From the NCBI GenBank assembly GCA_023376005.1, contig CM042138.1:92892391-92956390 (forward strand): a stretch of 64,000 nucleotides of DNA. The letters are read 5' to 3'. Position 1 is the stretch's first letter. Each line of letters opens with the position of its first letter. This document shows positions 1 to 9,727 of the stretch, piece by piece. Origin of the DNA: Doryteuthis pealeii (lineage: Eukaryota; Mollusca; Cephalopoda; Myopsida; Loliginidae). A program made the translations under genes and the position numbers. The notes beneath the pieces are model-generated. The model had not been told where the DNA came from, searched no databases, and saw nothing but the letters and a program-made list of their open reading frames with translations.

Positions 1-54
<54 letters not shown>

Positions 55-75
55 GCTATCTATCTATCTATCTAT

Positions 76-118
<43 letters not shown>
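1..118. repeat. compound microsatellite (TA)n(TG)n(TATC)n(TA)n
   Basis: Four pure blocks follow one another: TA to about 26, TG to about 54, TATC to about 76, then TA again. The window starts inside the first block, so its left limit is unknown. Confidence 0.97.
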
Positions 119-122
<4 letters not shown>

Positions 123-730
123 GAGAGAGTGAGTCACATTTTATTTTACATGTAAGTAGATTATTCTCTTTGTGTTATTATTTATACTGTCAAAAGTGTT
201 AAGAAATGGATACTCATACATGACATATAATAAGAATGATGATACTGCCTTGATATTTTAATTTATATTTCTTAAATATTACAAGAAAACATTTTCATTG
301 TTATTCCCTTCTCTTTTTGTTTTCAAACTATCTGCAATTTTTTATTGAATTTTCAAAGATTTTTATTTTTTCAGTTTTGAATTAAAAAAATTCAATAAAT
401 TTTTTTCTTCATTTTTTTTTTTCAAGTGATTACAGAAATGCTTATTCTGACACAAAATCAATATGTTTTCTTCACCATTGTGTAAGTAACAAATTTTTAT
501 TTAATCTATGTTTCATGTTTCCGAAAAATATTTCTTATTTTCGGGGTAAGACGTTACTTGTTTTTCCTCTCATTCTAATCTTTGTTTTTCTTTTAACTGT
601 GTTAGATATTCATCTCTTTGCCCGCAATTCCTTCAGGGAACTCTAATTCAAACTCACAACAAACTTTAATGAGACTTTCTGACTGAATCCACTTACCATC
701 TATCGTTTCATACATTCATTATGACAGTAT
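119..730. other. AT-rich DNA, no feature recognised
   Basis: Poly-T rich sequence without a coding frame, tRNA-like boxes or recognisable repeat end. Confidence 0.6.
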
Positions 731-1262
731 TTGTTTGTTTGTTTTTGTTTTACGGCATATCAACCACGAGGGGTCATTTAATGCTGGCAATTTTTTTGAA
801 AAATTCGTAGCGATAGTTTGGAATAAAAAACTTTAAACTCAATTTTCTTGTAAACAAATTTTTTATTTAACCCATAGATTGGACCCTAACAGGTACTACC
901 ACTCCGGGTCAGAGTGGATCAATGGCGATGAAGAGGTGCTACACATTTCCCAGACCTCTAGAATTGGAACCTCACTATCAGGTAGATGTTAACGTCATAC
1001 CCAGAACATGAAGTCCCTCAGTCATGGCCTTTTAGCACCCATAATTATTGGGACAGTTATATAAGTGCTAGGGCTTGAGATTGCCCAGCCAAGGTAAGGT
1101 AAGGGCCAAAGTGGAGTGTTGCATGTCATGAAATTCCAGGATTCTGCGCTTAACATCACAGGTCGGCACCCATGGCCAACAGGTGGCCCCATTTGGGTGG
1201 TTTTATCCCTCTGCAGAGGTGCAGTCGGTTTATTATAAAGCCCCAGCCGACATGGCTGATTA
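731..1262 (+). mobile_element. interspersed repeat family A, near full-length copy
   Basis: This copy starts at TTTTACGGCATATCAACC and ends at CAGCCGACATGGC. It shares long colinear blocks with copies at 4900-5465, 34225-34803 and 48410-48988, and in reverse at 23330-24620, 39340-40910 and 55140-55575. Landmarks are AACCCATAGATTGGACCC, CACTCCGGGTCAGAGTGG, GATGAAGAGGTGCT and CAGAGGTGCAGTCGG. The first 45 bp carry a CGGCAT/ATGCC inverted pair. No copy has a coding frame, so the family is probably non-autonomous; its class is unknown. Confidence 0.75.
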
Positions 1263-1376
1263 TGAACTTGCTTGAACTGTTCCTTGTTATCAAAGATTTA
1301 TTTACGTTTTCAACTACTTTAAAATAATAAGATGGAAAAACCAAAAATCGTAATAAGAGTAGAAAGTTACAAGAGT

Positions 1377-1454
1377 TTTGGGATGACGTATGAAAGGCTA
1401 CCTGTCGATCTCTGATTGGTCGATGTATGCCAACAGGCAAAAAGTGGAAGAGAG
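1377..1454 (+). repeat. direct repeat, first copy (partner 2157-2233)
   Basis: GGATGACGTATGAAAGGCTA followed by CTGTCGATCTC and GCCAACAGGC recurs at 2157-2233 with about 85 percent identity by eye. The stretch after it, 1700-1743, also resembles 2120-2160, so a segment here was duplicated or two copies of one repeat lie close together. Confidence 0.65.
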
Positions 1455-1466
1455 TGAAAAAAGGAG

Positions 1467-1468
1467 AG

Positions 1469-1512
<44 letters not shown>
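1467..1512. repeat. (GA)n microsatellite
   Basis: Almost pure GA run of about 22 units, with no coding relevance. Confidence 0.97.
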
Positions 1513-1517
<5 letters not shown>

Positions 1518-1744
1518 TTTGGGTTGGCAACTTCAAGTTGCAGATTTTACAAACAAATTGTAACTCTCCCACAATGGTAGATAACTTATGGTCGATCGTA
1601 TATAATAATATCGTCAATTTTTATTTACTACGTTGAGAAGATTATTCAGTCTGAAATAATTGGTAAAAAAATCCTTTATTGATACAAGAAATTTATTTAA
1701 ACGTAAATTGTTTTGAGAAGAAAATAGAGAATAGTGTAAATTTT

Positions 1745-1835
1745 TAATTATTTGGATTATTCAGACTATTGTCCTCATCTTTATTGTTATCTACACAACA
1801 TTTCGGCTGATGTGCCCTCCGACCATCTTCAAGTA
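1745..1835 (-). mobile_element. Penelope-like element 3-prime terminus (P family), decayed
   Basis: The minus strand reads TTGAAGATGGTCGGAGGGCA then CATCAGCCGAAATGTTGTG. This has the arrangement TGAAGA, variable stem with GG/CC ends, then GAAA, seen at many other sites in this window and known from ends of Penelope-like elements. The hammerhead core is degenerate (the first C is T). Unlike most P ends here, it does not abut a (TA)n tract. Confidence 0.45.
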
Positions 1836-1847
1836 TTTTTTATCGGA

Positions 1848-1924
1848 CTCGGGAACCTTCTCGAACTCGGAAACCTTCTTGTTGAACTCGGGAGCCTTTA
1901 TGTCGTAATTGGGAGCCTTCACGG
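1848..1924 (+). repeat. short tandem repeat, about 20-bp unit, 4 copies
   Basis: Units of the form ACTCGGGAACCTTCTCGA, 18-22 bp long, repeat four times with substitutions. Confidence 0.75.
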
Positions 1925-2029
1925 AAATTCAAATCGAACATTCTATTCCATCCACAGGGGTAGACTGTTCTCATTCCGTTAAAAATGACCGGATACAACT
2001 GTTAGGATGTGTTAATTATTCTATCTCAC

Positions 2030-2125
2030 TGTTGCCCTTGGGCAGGATTGAACTTGCAGCCCATAACTGTCATTCAAAACTGTATTAACTCAACGGCTAT
2101 ATCCGTTGTGTCATGTGTCCAATTG
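2030..2125 (-). mobile_element. tRNA-derived SINE fragment
   Basis: The minus strand carries a box-A-like GATATAGCCGTTGAGTTAA and, about 35 bp on, a box-B-like AAGTTCAATCC. A cloverleaf is not closed, so this is a pol III SINE head and not a tRNA gene. Confidence 0.5.
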
Positions 2126-2259
2126 TAAATTATTTTGAGAAGAAATTAGAGAATTGTGTACATTTTTTGGATGACGTAAGAAAAGCTATCTGTCGATCTC
2201 GGATTGATCAATAGATGCCAACAGGTGAAGAGTGGAAGAGACTGAGAAGCAACAAAATT

Positions 2260-2658
2260 CAGTGATGCTGATAGCTTTTGGATTTAGTGCATCATGGGAC
2301 GCACATATTTGCTTTGAATGAGTCCCCGGGAGAATTTATGGGTCCCAACTAAAGCCTTTTAACTCCTACCTTGTAAACTTCCTATCGCTGATGCTAAACA
2401 TACAATGTTATAACTAGACTTTGTTTTAACTTTTAATATTCGTTCTGTTTTGTTTTTTTAATCATATAATGGACAATATTCCCTATGGTTTTATATCTAA
2501 TGTTAATTCTTGAATGTACGCTATGATATTGCTATAAAATGTACCAAAAAATATCTGTCACTCAGTAATGCTGATAGCTTTTTAATTTAGTGCATCATGG
2601 GACGCACATATTTGCTGTGAATGAGTCCCCGGGAAAGTTTATGGGTCCCAACTAAATC
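2260..2658 (+). repeat. pair of about 97-bp direct repeats (2260-2356 and 2562-2658)
   Basis: Both copies share ATGCTGATAGCTTTT, GCATCATGGGACGCACATAT, GAGTCCCCGGG and TTATGGGTCCCAACTAAA. They are separated by about 205 bp of AT-rich spacer. Probably two copies of one unclassified element end. Confidence 0.8.
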
Positions 2659-3289
2659 CGTCTTTGTAACCTATCATGTGTAATTCGTTTCTAAGTAAAA
2701 CTGTAAAGTTAAATTTCAAGCTAACTGTAAATACATTTACAGTTATCTTGAAATGGTGAGGAAAGCAAAAAGAAAAACCCTATGATGCATTGATACGATC
2801 TTACTGCGTACTTTTAGATTTTTGTACGCCAGGGGCTCAGAACGCGTACTTATTAGTATCTCTGAAAATGTATGCTTGAACAAAACGTTAGTTTACCCAA
2901 TGGTTATGTGTAACAATAAGAGTAGCAATAAAACTGTCACTGAATTAATGGCACCAAGTAAATGGATGTTTGACAAACCAAATAGAAATCCCACTTTATC
3001 CAAAAATGGTAATGGAATATTCCCAACGGTGAAAGAAAGAAATGTTACTATTTAAAACACGTACCTAATTTTGTTTTTGTTACTTTTTTTTCGTTTTGGT
3101 GGAGAGCGGTAAGGTTATTTTAACTTCTTTTTTTTTTTCAATTGATTTTTTTACAGCTGAAATAGATTTTAAACAGACTTAAATGAGAACTTGACTGGTA
3201 ATTTGCAACTCACACACTTAAAGTAAAAGAAAAACCTACATGGACATCTACAAAAAAAAGCAAATGAAAGTCTCCGTTTCTTTCTTCTT
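2659..3289. other. AT-rich DNA with one unrecognised 77-codon ORF
   Basis: An open frame at 2822-3055 (+) encodes a polar peptide rich in N, K, T and S. I recognise no domain, and length alone is not evidence of a gene in AT-rich DNA. Nothing else was seen. Confidence 0.35.
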
Positions 3290-3673
3290 TCTTAATGTTT
3301 TTTTTTTGTTTTTTTTTTTTGTTCTTTTCTTTTGACAAATAATACTATACCCTTTTATAAATGCCGTTGGCATTCTTACGATAATTTTCTTTCTTTCCTA
3401 CCATTTTGAACAAATATATTTCTTTCTTTCTAAAAAATATATTTCGTTCTCTCTTTCCTTTCAATAATACATTAATTTTCTAATTGAATAGTATATTTCT
3501 TTCAAATAATAAGTGTTACTTTCTTTCTTTCTATAACTACATTTATTTTTCTTAATTGAATATTCTTTCTTTCTATAAATCCCTTTCTTTTCTTCCCTAA
3601 ATATACTTTTTTTTCGTTCAATAAATATAAGTCTTAATGTCTTTCTTTCTCTCCTTCTTTCCATAAATATACT

Positions 3674-3704
<31 letters not shown>

Positions 3705-4124
3705 AAAAATGCATTTCTTTATTCTTGTAAATATCATTATTTTCTTTCTTTCCTTCGTTCTTTGAACAAATATATTTCTTTCTTTATAAAGATATATTTC
3801 TTTCCCTCTTTTTCTTTTTAATGATACATTTATTTTTTTAAGTAAATATTTTCTCTTTCTATAAATACCTTTTTTCCTTTTTCTTTCTTTAAACAAATAT
3901 AGTTCTTACTTTCTAAAAATATATTTCATTCTCTATTTTTCTTTCCAATAATATATGTATTTTTAACTAAATATTATTTATTTCTATAAATACCTTTCTT
4001 TCTTCATTTGTTTCCTTCCATAAACATAGATCTTACGTTCTTTTTTTGTAAAGATTTACTTCTTTCTCTCTTTCTAGAAATATATTTCTTTCTTTCTTTC
4101 TTTCTTTCTTTCTAGAAATATATT

Positions 4125-4155
<31 letters not shown>

Positions 4156-4220
4156 AGAAATTTCTTTCTTTCTTTTTTTCTTTCTTTCTAGAAATATATT
4201 TCTTTCTTTCTTTCTAGAAA

Positions 4221-4253
<33 letters not shown>

Positions 4254-4330
4254 AGAAATATATTTCTTTCTTTCTTTCTAGAAAGATATTTCTTTATTTC
4301 TAGAAATGTATTTTTTGTTTCTTTTTTTGT
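3290..4330. repeat. 1-kb polypyrimidine tract, TTTC-rich satellite
   Basis: More than 1 kb of the plus strand is T/C, mostly TTTC units, interrupted every 30-50 bp by AAATATA-type spacers. From 4070 the pattern becomes regular: (CTTT)n TAGAAATATA TTT. Apparent minus-strand proteins here (R, K, E rich) are artefacts of the repeat. Such tracts can form triplex DNA. Confidence 0.9.
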
Positions 4331-4899
4331 TGTTGTTCTTAGAAGTATATTTATTTTTCTTCTTTTCTTAATGTTATAACTTACGTTAAGACATACACAA
4401 TATCTAAATTACGTATCTCACGTTTGAAAGAAGATATACACATAAATAAAATAACAATATTGAAAGAATTGATATCTACTCGTAATTGCTAAAAGAAATT
4501 GGTGTCATAAACTACTGGCATCTTAATTAAATGTAAATTGCATTTTCACCACATTCTTTGAATAATGTTTGTTTTCCCATTTTATAAGAAAAAAATCACA
4601 TAAAAAAGATCCACGCTATTCTGAACAAAACCTGTAGTTTTGTCTATGGTGTAAACAGTGCACGTTTAAAAACAATTCTACCTTTCCTCTTTATTTCTTT
4701 GCTCACTCTATCGTTATTCAATGATATCGCTTAAAGCCAAAACAATTTTAAGTAGTTTTAAACCCGATCACATACCATGATGTGGGTGATAGCATGCTCA
4801 ACTTCCATATGATTTCATTGTTACATTCAGTTAAACACTGACAACATGCCGAAGGTAATTCTCTTGATGTACCCAATCGTACGCTAGAACAATATTATC
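4331..4899. other. AT-rich DNA, no feature recognised
   Basis: No repeat end, tRNA box or plausible coding frame was found. Confidence 0.5.
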
Positions 4900-5465
4900 G
4901 GTTGGCTTGTTGGTTGGATTTTACGGCGTGCCAACCCTTGTTGGATTATTTTATGCCGAATATGTTTGGTTTAATTCCTTCTTGGTTGGTATTCAAAATA
5001 CTTTCCAAACTCAATTTTTGAACACTAATTAACCCATAGATGTGATCCTAATAGGTGTTACTACTCCGGGTTAGAGTGGACCTGGGAGTAATGGTGATGC
5101 AGAGGTACTCCACATTCCCAGAGCTTCAGAATTAGAAATTCATCATCTGATTGTGTTTAATGTCATAGCCAGCATACAAAGACTCTCAGCTCCCTCCTTC
5201 TAGCACATATATGATAAAAAAGGTTGTGGCTTGCCATAAGAGCAATAGGGTTGGGGCAATCATATAGATGATAGGGCTTGATGCGACAAGCTTAAGAGCT
5301 AATGTGGAATGTTGCTTGTCCTGGACTGCTCAGCCACCAGGGTTTCGTCCTTAAGCATCATGGATCGCCACTTATGACTAATAAGTGTCCTTCTTTGGGG
5401 GAGGTACCCCTCTTCAGAGGTGCAGTTGGTGTGTTCGAAAGCCACAACCGATATTCCTGGCTATT
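4900..5465 (+). mobile_element. interspersed repeat family A copy
   Basis: It starts with TTTTACGGCGTGCCAACCCT and TGTTGGATTATTTTATGCCG, the form that is tandemly amplified at 23,760-24,612. It continues through AACCCATAGATGTGATCC, GGTTAGAGTGGACCTGGGAG and the GAGGTGCAGTTGG end block. A 72-codon open frame inside it is incidental. Confidence 0.75.
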
Positions 5466-5589
5466 ATTTGTAAGTTTGATATTCTCAGGTGACGTTGTGC
5501 CAGCTAAGCTTCGTAAATAAACGAATGAAATAATTTTAATCTACATAGTATGAAACCAGTTCTCATTTTAAAACTAGCATGGTACCCGT

Positions 5590-5901
5590 CAAATATTCAT
5601 CGGATCATATGCATACAAATCGGTATTTTATGCAGGATCGCTGTGTCAGGATTAGAGTTGTAGAAAATGGTCTCGTCGAACCGTGTTCAAATCCTGGACG
5701 AGGTTGTTGTATTTAACTTTACGCTAATACCCAGTAGAAAGATATGGATCCAACTACTTTCCCTCTAGCTGTGGTTAAATAATAGAGCATACTGGGTTCT
5801 TTAACCTTGGCTAGGTAACCAGTCTAGGAGAAGGAAAACTGAATTCAATCCTGTTAAACTCCACTTAAGAAATTGACATTGTGTCGCATCCTGGTCGTAC
5901 G

Positions 5902-5909
<8 letters not shown>
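5590..5909 (+). mobile_element. tRNA-derived SINE, family S1
   Basis: The box-B-like GTGTTCAAATCCTGG lies near 5682. The body shares TTTACGCTAATACC, ATAGAGCATACTGGGTTCTT, GTCTAGGAGAAGG and the tail TTGTGTCGCATCCTGGTCGT with the better copy at 61412-61702. The 3-prime end GGAGGGGTTTA runs directly into a (TA)n tract. The box A region is degraded. Confidence 0.75.

Positions 5910-5962
<53 letters not shown>
5910..5962. repeat. (TA)n microsatellite
   Basis: Pure TA, about 26 units. SINE S1 ends on its left and a P-type element end faces it from the right. Confidence 0.97.
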
Positions 5963-5965
<3 letters not shown>

Positions 5966-6130
5966 TTAAGAACGGAAAAGGAAATTAATCTGACGGTATG
6001 AGTATAGATAAAAGGATATGAAAACAACACAATATGCTGTTAAAGTGAAAACATTTTATATCATATTCATAGCTAATATTGAACAATATTTCGATTTATA
6101 AAAATCATATTCAGAGCTTGTTTTTTTATT
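5963..6130 (-). mobile_element. Penelope-like element 3-prime terminus (P family)
   Basis: The minus strand reads AGCTCTGAATATGATTTTTA then TAAATCGAAATATTGTTCAA, and on through TTTTCACTTTAACAGCAT to the (TA)n. It matches plus-strand copies at 13965-14117, 32325-32450 and 46440-46590. GATTTxxxAAATC forms stem II before GAAA; the CTGATGA core is mutated here. Confidence 0.6.
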
Positions 6131-6194
6131 CCAGACTCATCGAGAGCGGAGACGAAAATAATATAAATTCAAAACGAAATTTTGAATTCATTAT

Positions 6195-6495
6195 TTTGCA
6201 ACATCAATGTAGGCCTGCAACGAAATGCCTATGATTGACATATCCAGCATTAGAAAGCCGCACTCAACCACATTCTTGACATTTCCGATCCTCCGTGTTC
6301 TCACCAATGTGACAGATGTATCCCTTTTGAAGTTGACGCTTGAGGTTTTTATGCTCAATTCTTTCACTCGCATCATCCATATGAATTCTCCTGTCAGTCC
6401 TCTTCAATGCCAGTTTTTCCCAGTTGTCAGGATCTATTGTTTATTTTTACAAGATTCCTTTTTAAGCGATCATTGTACTTCTTCCAAAACTTATT
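6195..6495 (-). pseudogene. non-LTR retrotransposon ORF2 C-terminus, decayed
   Basis: Read on the minus strand, a frame gives KYNDRLKRNLVKIN, then after a frameshift DPDNWEKLALKRTDRR, and ends in a CxxC...C2H2-like tail with CQECG, an in-frame TGA, and VRLSNAGYVNHRH. The order RYKD-LK.L...W..LA.R..WR then a single terminal zinc finger is typical of the last 100 residues of animal non-LTR retrotransposon reverse transcriptases. In the living element this protein copies RNA into DNA at the nick. No reverse transcriptase core lies upstream, so this is a severely 5-prime-truncated dead copy. Family level is uncertain. Confidence 0.65.
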
Positions 6496-7105
6496 ATTAC
6501 GTTCACTTTTCATACCCTTGGGAAGGGTATGAACATCTTCAACCTCTCAACAATGGGCTGTACCATTACTGGTCTTCTACAAGATCTTCTACGAGAATGG
6601 CTTTGTCATAAAAATAGTTTCAAGATTATGGGATGACATTAATGTTTAAAAAGCAAATAACTTGATGAAACTAATCAAAATCGAGGGATTATAATTTTAA
6701 GGGAAGCAATGAAAAGTTATAAACATGTCTGTTATCGTGATGTGAGCGTGGATCTTCACTTAATCTTAAAACAAAAACTGCATTGCGTTTTTTCTTCATA
6801 TTTAGGAAATTTTCAATGACAAATAAAATCGAAAAGATCTCGAAGATTATGTGCTGTAATTCGTTTGTGTAACACGAGGCTGTTTTTCTTTCTTTTTTTT
6901 TCTCTCGAAAATCAGCCTTGAAAGAATTACCGACCACCTAAGACTCGAAGACTCACCACTTAAACTTGCATCGATTAGAGCCCTGACTGAGAATGGATAG
7001 CGTAACAGTTATGGTCATTTGAAACGGAATCGGTTACCTAAGTTGAAATAGTGCGTTTTATTTTGCGCTAATGCCCTTGGAAAATACATGCATTTGTCTC
7101 TTGGG
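6496..7105. other. AT-rich DNA, no feature recognised
   Basis: No supported gene. The plus-strand open frame at 6225-6611 is the shadow of the minus-strand retrotransposon remnant. Confidence 0.5.
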
Positions 7106-7110
7106 AACGT

Positions 7111-7168
7111 GTTGATGATGATGATGATGATGATGAATGGTGATGATGATGATGATGATGGTGATGAT
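7111..7168. repeat. (GAT)n microsatellite
   Basis: About 19 GAT units with two interruptions. The apparent poly-M/poly-D peptides are artefacts. Confidence 0.95.
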
Positions 7169-7269
7169 CCTCTAATGGTGCTGTATATATTCCTCGTTTC
7201 ATCGCATTGTCTCAAAAATCGTTTCATATTATCGATTCTAAACGAACAGGGCACCAGAAAAAAATTAAA

Positions 7270-7599
7270 TAAATGAGGTACGAAAAACTGTCATCGGTTA
7301 TTTCCGCCATTTAGCCAAGAATGTTCCACAAGTCGAAAGATTCTGATTCGCACTCAATGACTTGATTGATATAATCGGAAATTGATCCATTATTTTTTCT
7401 CGGGAGAATAGAGCGAGTGACAATGACATATAAACCTCCATTGACTGGCATCTCATCTGTAATTTCTAAACTAGAGGAAATGAACACGTGAAATTCACAG
7501 CCAAACTGAACACAATCATCATTGCTTAACTCTCACCAAAGGGGGTAAGAGCTGAAAAGTTCTTGGTTTGACCAAGAAGTTTTGTCTTTTTTAATTTTT
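7270..7599. other. no feature recognised
   Basis: Mixed sequence without repeats or coding signal that I can support. Confidence 0.45.
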
Positions 7600-8060
7600 T
7601 AATTGTTGGTTGGCAGGCTTCCGTCTACGAGAAACGATGGAGTAATGTTAATTTCTTTTTAATAAATTTGAACCGGATAGCCTGCGCGGGTTCACATGAA
7701 GGATAAGCTGTTGCCCATGCAGCAAATCCCCCTTCTCCACACTGCCGCTGTGATCCAAAGGAAAGGTAAGGTACCAATCCGGTTTGGGAACAGTAGTGTC
7801 ACAGGAGTTGATGGGTAGCACTGGATTTCAGTATCACACCACCTTTAGGGGCTCCGGCCCCTGATTTGTTTACTCCCTTAACCTTTCGTTGAAAGACAGC
7901 AGAGATTTTGTGTCGGACATTTCCTGGACTTTGATGGGTTGCCGACCAAGGCTAAAGAGCCCCTTTTAACCCATTTGGAGATCCATACGAGTTGCAGATA
8001 TCGCCATTTTACTGCTGTTGGTGTTCCTGAGGAAAGAAGTGAGATTAAGGATAGGGTATA
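7600..8060. other. less AT-rich block, probably an unclassified repeat
   Basis: Base composition rises clearly above its surroundings, with GCCTGCGCGGGTTCACATGA, CACACTGCCGCTGTGATCC, GGGGCTCCGGCCCC and GGGTTGCCGACCAAGG. Similar composition marks the repeat families elsewhere in this window, but no second copy is present, so it stays unassigned. Confidence 0.35.
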
Positions 8061-8271
8061 TTTCGCATTTGTGTATTATTAATAATTTTGAAATTACTAT
8101 TGATTTTTACTAACAGCCTTCATGAACTTGCCTGATCACGGAGGTTGCTGCAATCCCAGTTTCTTGAACTACCTGGTTACTGTACTGATGATATGGCAAC
8201 CAATATATGATAAAGAAATGTCTGACTTCAAACCATCTGTATAGTTTGAAGTATATTTTTTGCACGAGCAA

Positions 8272-8318
8272 GATGTGACACAAGATCAATTTTATATAAA
8301 TTGATCGTGTGTCACATC
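8272..8318. repeat. hairpin made of two head-on SINE tails
   Basis: Arms GATGTGACACAAGATCAATTT (8272-8292) and its reverse complement (8298-8318) differ at one base and flank a 5-bp spacer. Outside the arms both sides read like the SINE tail motif TGTCACATCCTG...GTG seen in S1 and S6, so two SINE ends were joined in inverted orientation. Confidence 0.75.
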
Positions 8319-8385
8319 CTGTTTGTGATGAGCGGTTGGATGAATATATACTTAAAACTATATATATTGCAAAATGTGTGGACAT

Positions 8386-8485
8386 TGAAGTAATGGCAAT
8401 GAAGTGGTACTCTACATTCCCCAGAGCTCCAGAACACTAGTCTCACGACCGGATGCAGTTTGATATCATACTCAAGATACACCTT
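8386..8485 (+). mobile_element. family A internal fragment
   Basis: AATGGCAATGAAGTGGTACT, CATTCCCCAGAGCTCCAGAA and ATGCAGTTTGATATCATAC match the middle of family A. Both ends are missing. Confidence 0.7.
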
Positions 8486-8820
8486 TGGGGAAGGATCTTA
8501 ACACTCTATTAGTATTCTAAGTTCCCTCGTTTGGAAATTAACAGGAGAAATTCACAGCTAAGCGGAACACAATTATCATTGCTTAACTTTCACCGTAGAG
8601 GTTACTCTAACCAACACATATAGGGATTAGCTGAAATTAGTCTGGCTTAAGACAAGAGGAGATGATAAACAAAAACAATTGAACTGTGAACGATTTTCAC
8701 GAAGAAAACTGGTCGGTAAGACGTAATGATCAACCGTTGCTCTATGGTTGGCGCCTAATGGTATTTAAAAACCAAAACAATATAGCGTAGACTTAAAATG
8801 GTCAACTTTCAACTTAATTC
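8486..8820. other. no feature recognised
   Basis: Contains AATTCACAGCTAAGCGGAAC, which resembles 7493-7515, so a dispersed repeat may be present; it cannot be delimited. Confidence 0.4.
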
Positions 8821-8827
8821 CTGTTTT

Positions 8828-8828
8828 C

Positions 8829-8873
<45 letters not shown>
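8828..8873. repeat. (TA)n microsatellite
   Basis: Pure TA, ending directly at the 3-prime end of a minus-strand ribozyme-bearing element. Confidence 0.97.
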
Positions 8874-8876
<3 letters not shown>

Positions 8877-9165
8877 CATCCACAGACACGTGTTTCGACT
8901 TATCAAGTCTCTTCAGTGTGGCTAGACATTTTGTAAGCTACCTACAGCCGGAATTGATATCCGGTCGGTTGGGTGTCAGTCCGGCACCTTAACCATTAGA
9001 CTGTCTTCGCTTACAGAATGGGAAGGTGATTCCGCTTTGTGTGTAAAGGCCGTCACAGAGTGCTCCATTCCTTATATAGAAGAGCGATGCATTTACGCTT
9101 GAGTTGGCGGCCGTCAGCGAGATCCCCCCAGATGCTCAACCCTAGGGGATGGGGAGCATATATAG

Positions 9166-9168
<3 letters not shown>
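8874..9168 (-). mobile_element. hammerhead-bearing SINE/retrozyme-like unit 1
   Basis: One of two tandem units (partner 9199-9515). On the minus strand it carries CTCCCCATCCCCTAGGG, a tRNA-like middle (box A near TCTAATGGTTAAGG, degraded box B GGATATCAATTCC) and, just before its (TA)n, a hammerhead ribozyme. The distance between the predicted cleavage sites of the two units is 325 bp including the TA tract. Tandem copies of a few hundred bp, each with a type I hammerhead, are the hallmark of animal retrozymes and of Penelope-like element ends. It encodes no protein. Confidence 0.65.
8880..8921 (-). ncRNA. type I hammerhead ribozyme, copy 1
   Basis: On the minus strand: stem I CCACA (8921-8917), core CTGAAGA (8916-8910), stem II GACTT/AAGTC with a 3-nt loop (8909-8897), core GAAA (8896-8893), stem III palindrome ACACGTGT (8893-8886), cleavage base C at 8885, and stem I 3-prime strand TGTGG (8884-8880). 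All invariant core positions match the CTGANGA...GAAA...TH consensus and every stem pairs. An outer GTC/GAC pair (8927-8925 with 8877-8875) extends stem I past an internal loop. The very short stem III suggests that it cuts best as a dimer. Activity is inferred, not shown. Confidence 0.75.

Positions 9169-9200
<32 letters not shown>
9165..9200. repeat. (TA)n microsatellite between two ribozyme-bearing units
   Basis: TA run that separates the tandem units 8874-9168 and 9199-9515 and again lies at the 3-prime side of the minus-strand unit. Confidence 0.95.
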
Positions 9201-9202
<2 letters not shown>

Positions 9203-9515
9203 ATCCACTGACACGTGTTTCGACTTATCAAGTTTCTTCAGCGTGGCTAGACATTTTGTGAGACTACCTACAGCCGGGATAGAACTACGATCGATTCAGC
9301 ATCAGTCGGAAAGCTTAACCGCTCGGCTATCGTCACCAACAGAATGCGAAGAGGATTTTAACTGTTTTAATACACACATCTGTATTTGTGTAAAGGCCGC
9401 CATAGAGTACACCATCCCTTTTTTATAGGAGGGCGTTGCGTTTACGCTTTAGTTAGCGGTCATCAGCGAAATCCCCTCCAAAGTGCTCAACCCCAGGGGG
9501 ATGGGGAGCATATAT
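9199..9515 (-). mobile_element. hammerhead-bearing SINE/retrozyme-like unit 2
   Basis: Second tandem copy. Its tRNA-like part is better kept: on the minus strand GATAGCCGAGCGGTTAAGC gives a box A of leucine/serine tRNA type, and TAGTTCTATCCCGGC gives the box B. It shares GGTTGAGCA, TGACxGCxAACT and GTAAACGCAA with unit 1. The combination of a tRNA-like promoter and a ribozyme in one short unit is unusual. Confidence 0.65.
9205..9246 (-). ncRNA. hammerhead ribozyme motif, copy 2 (slightly decayed)
   Basis: Same fold as copy 1: core CTGAAGA (9241-9235), GAAA (9221-9218), stem III ACACGTGT, cleavage C at 9210. Stem I keeps CCAC/GTGG but has a G-A mismatch next to the core, and stem II has lost its first pair (A for G). 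Probably weak or inactive. Confidence 0.65.
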
Positions 9516-9529
9516 AGATAATAATATGG

Positions 9530-9727
9530 ATAAAGAAATAAGCCCATTTTTTTACGTCAATTATTTTATTATACTATATATTTTGGCCAAAATGACACAT
9601 ACATTATACGCATACAAAAATATGTATAAAGTAATAAACCCCATTTTTTACATCAGGCTTTTTGTTATACTATATATTTTGGCCAAAATAACACATACAT
9701 TATATGCATACAAAAATATGTGTACAG
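9530..9727 (+). repeat. tandem duplication of about 100 bp
   Basis: TATATTTTGGCCAAAAT, CACATACATTAT and GCATACAAAAATATGT occur in the same order twice (about 9532-9629 and 9632-9727). The 103-codon open frame across it is a by-product of the duplication. Confidence 0.8.
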
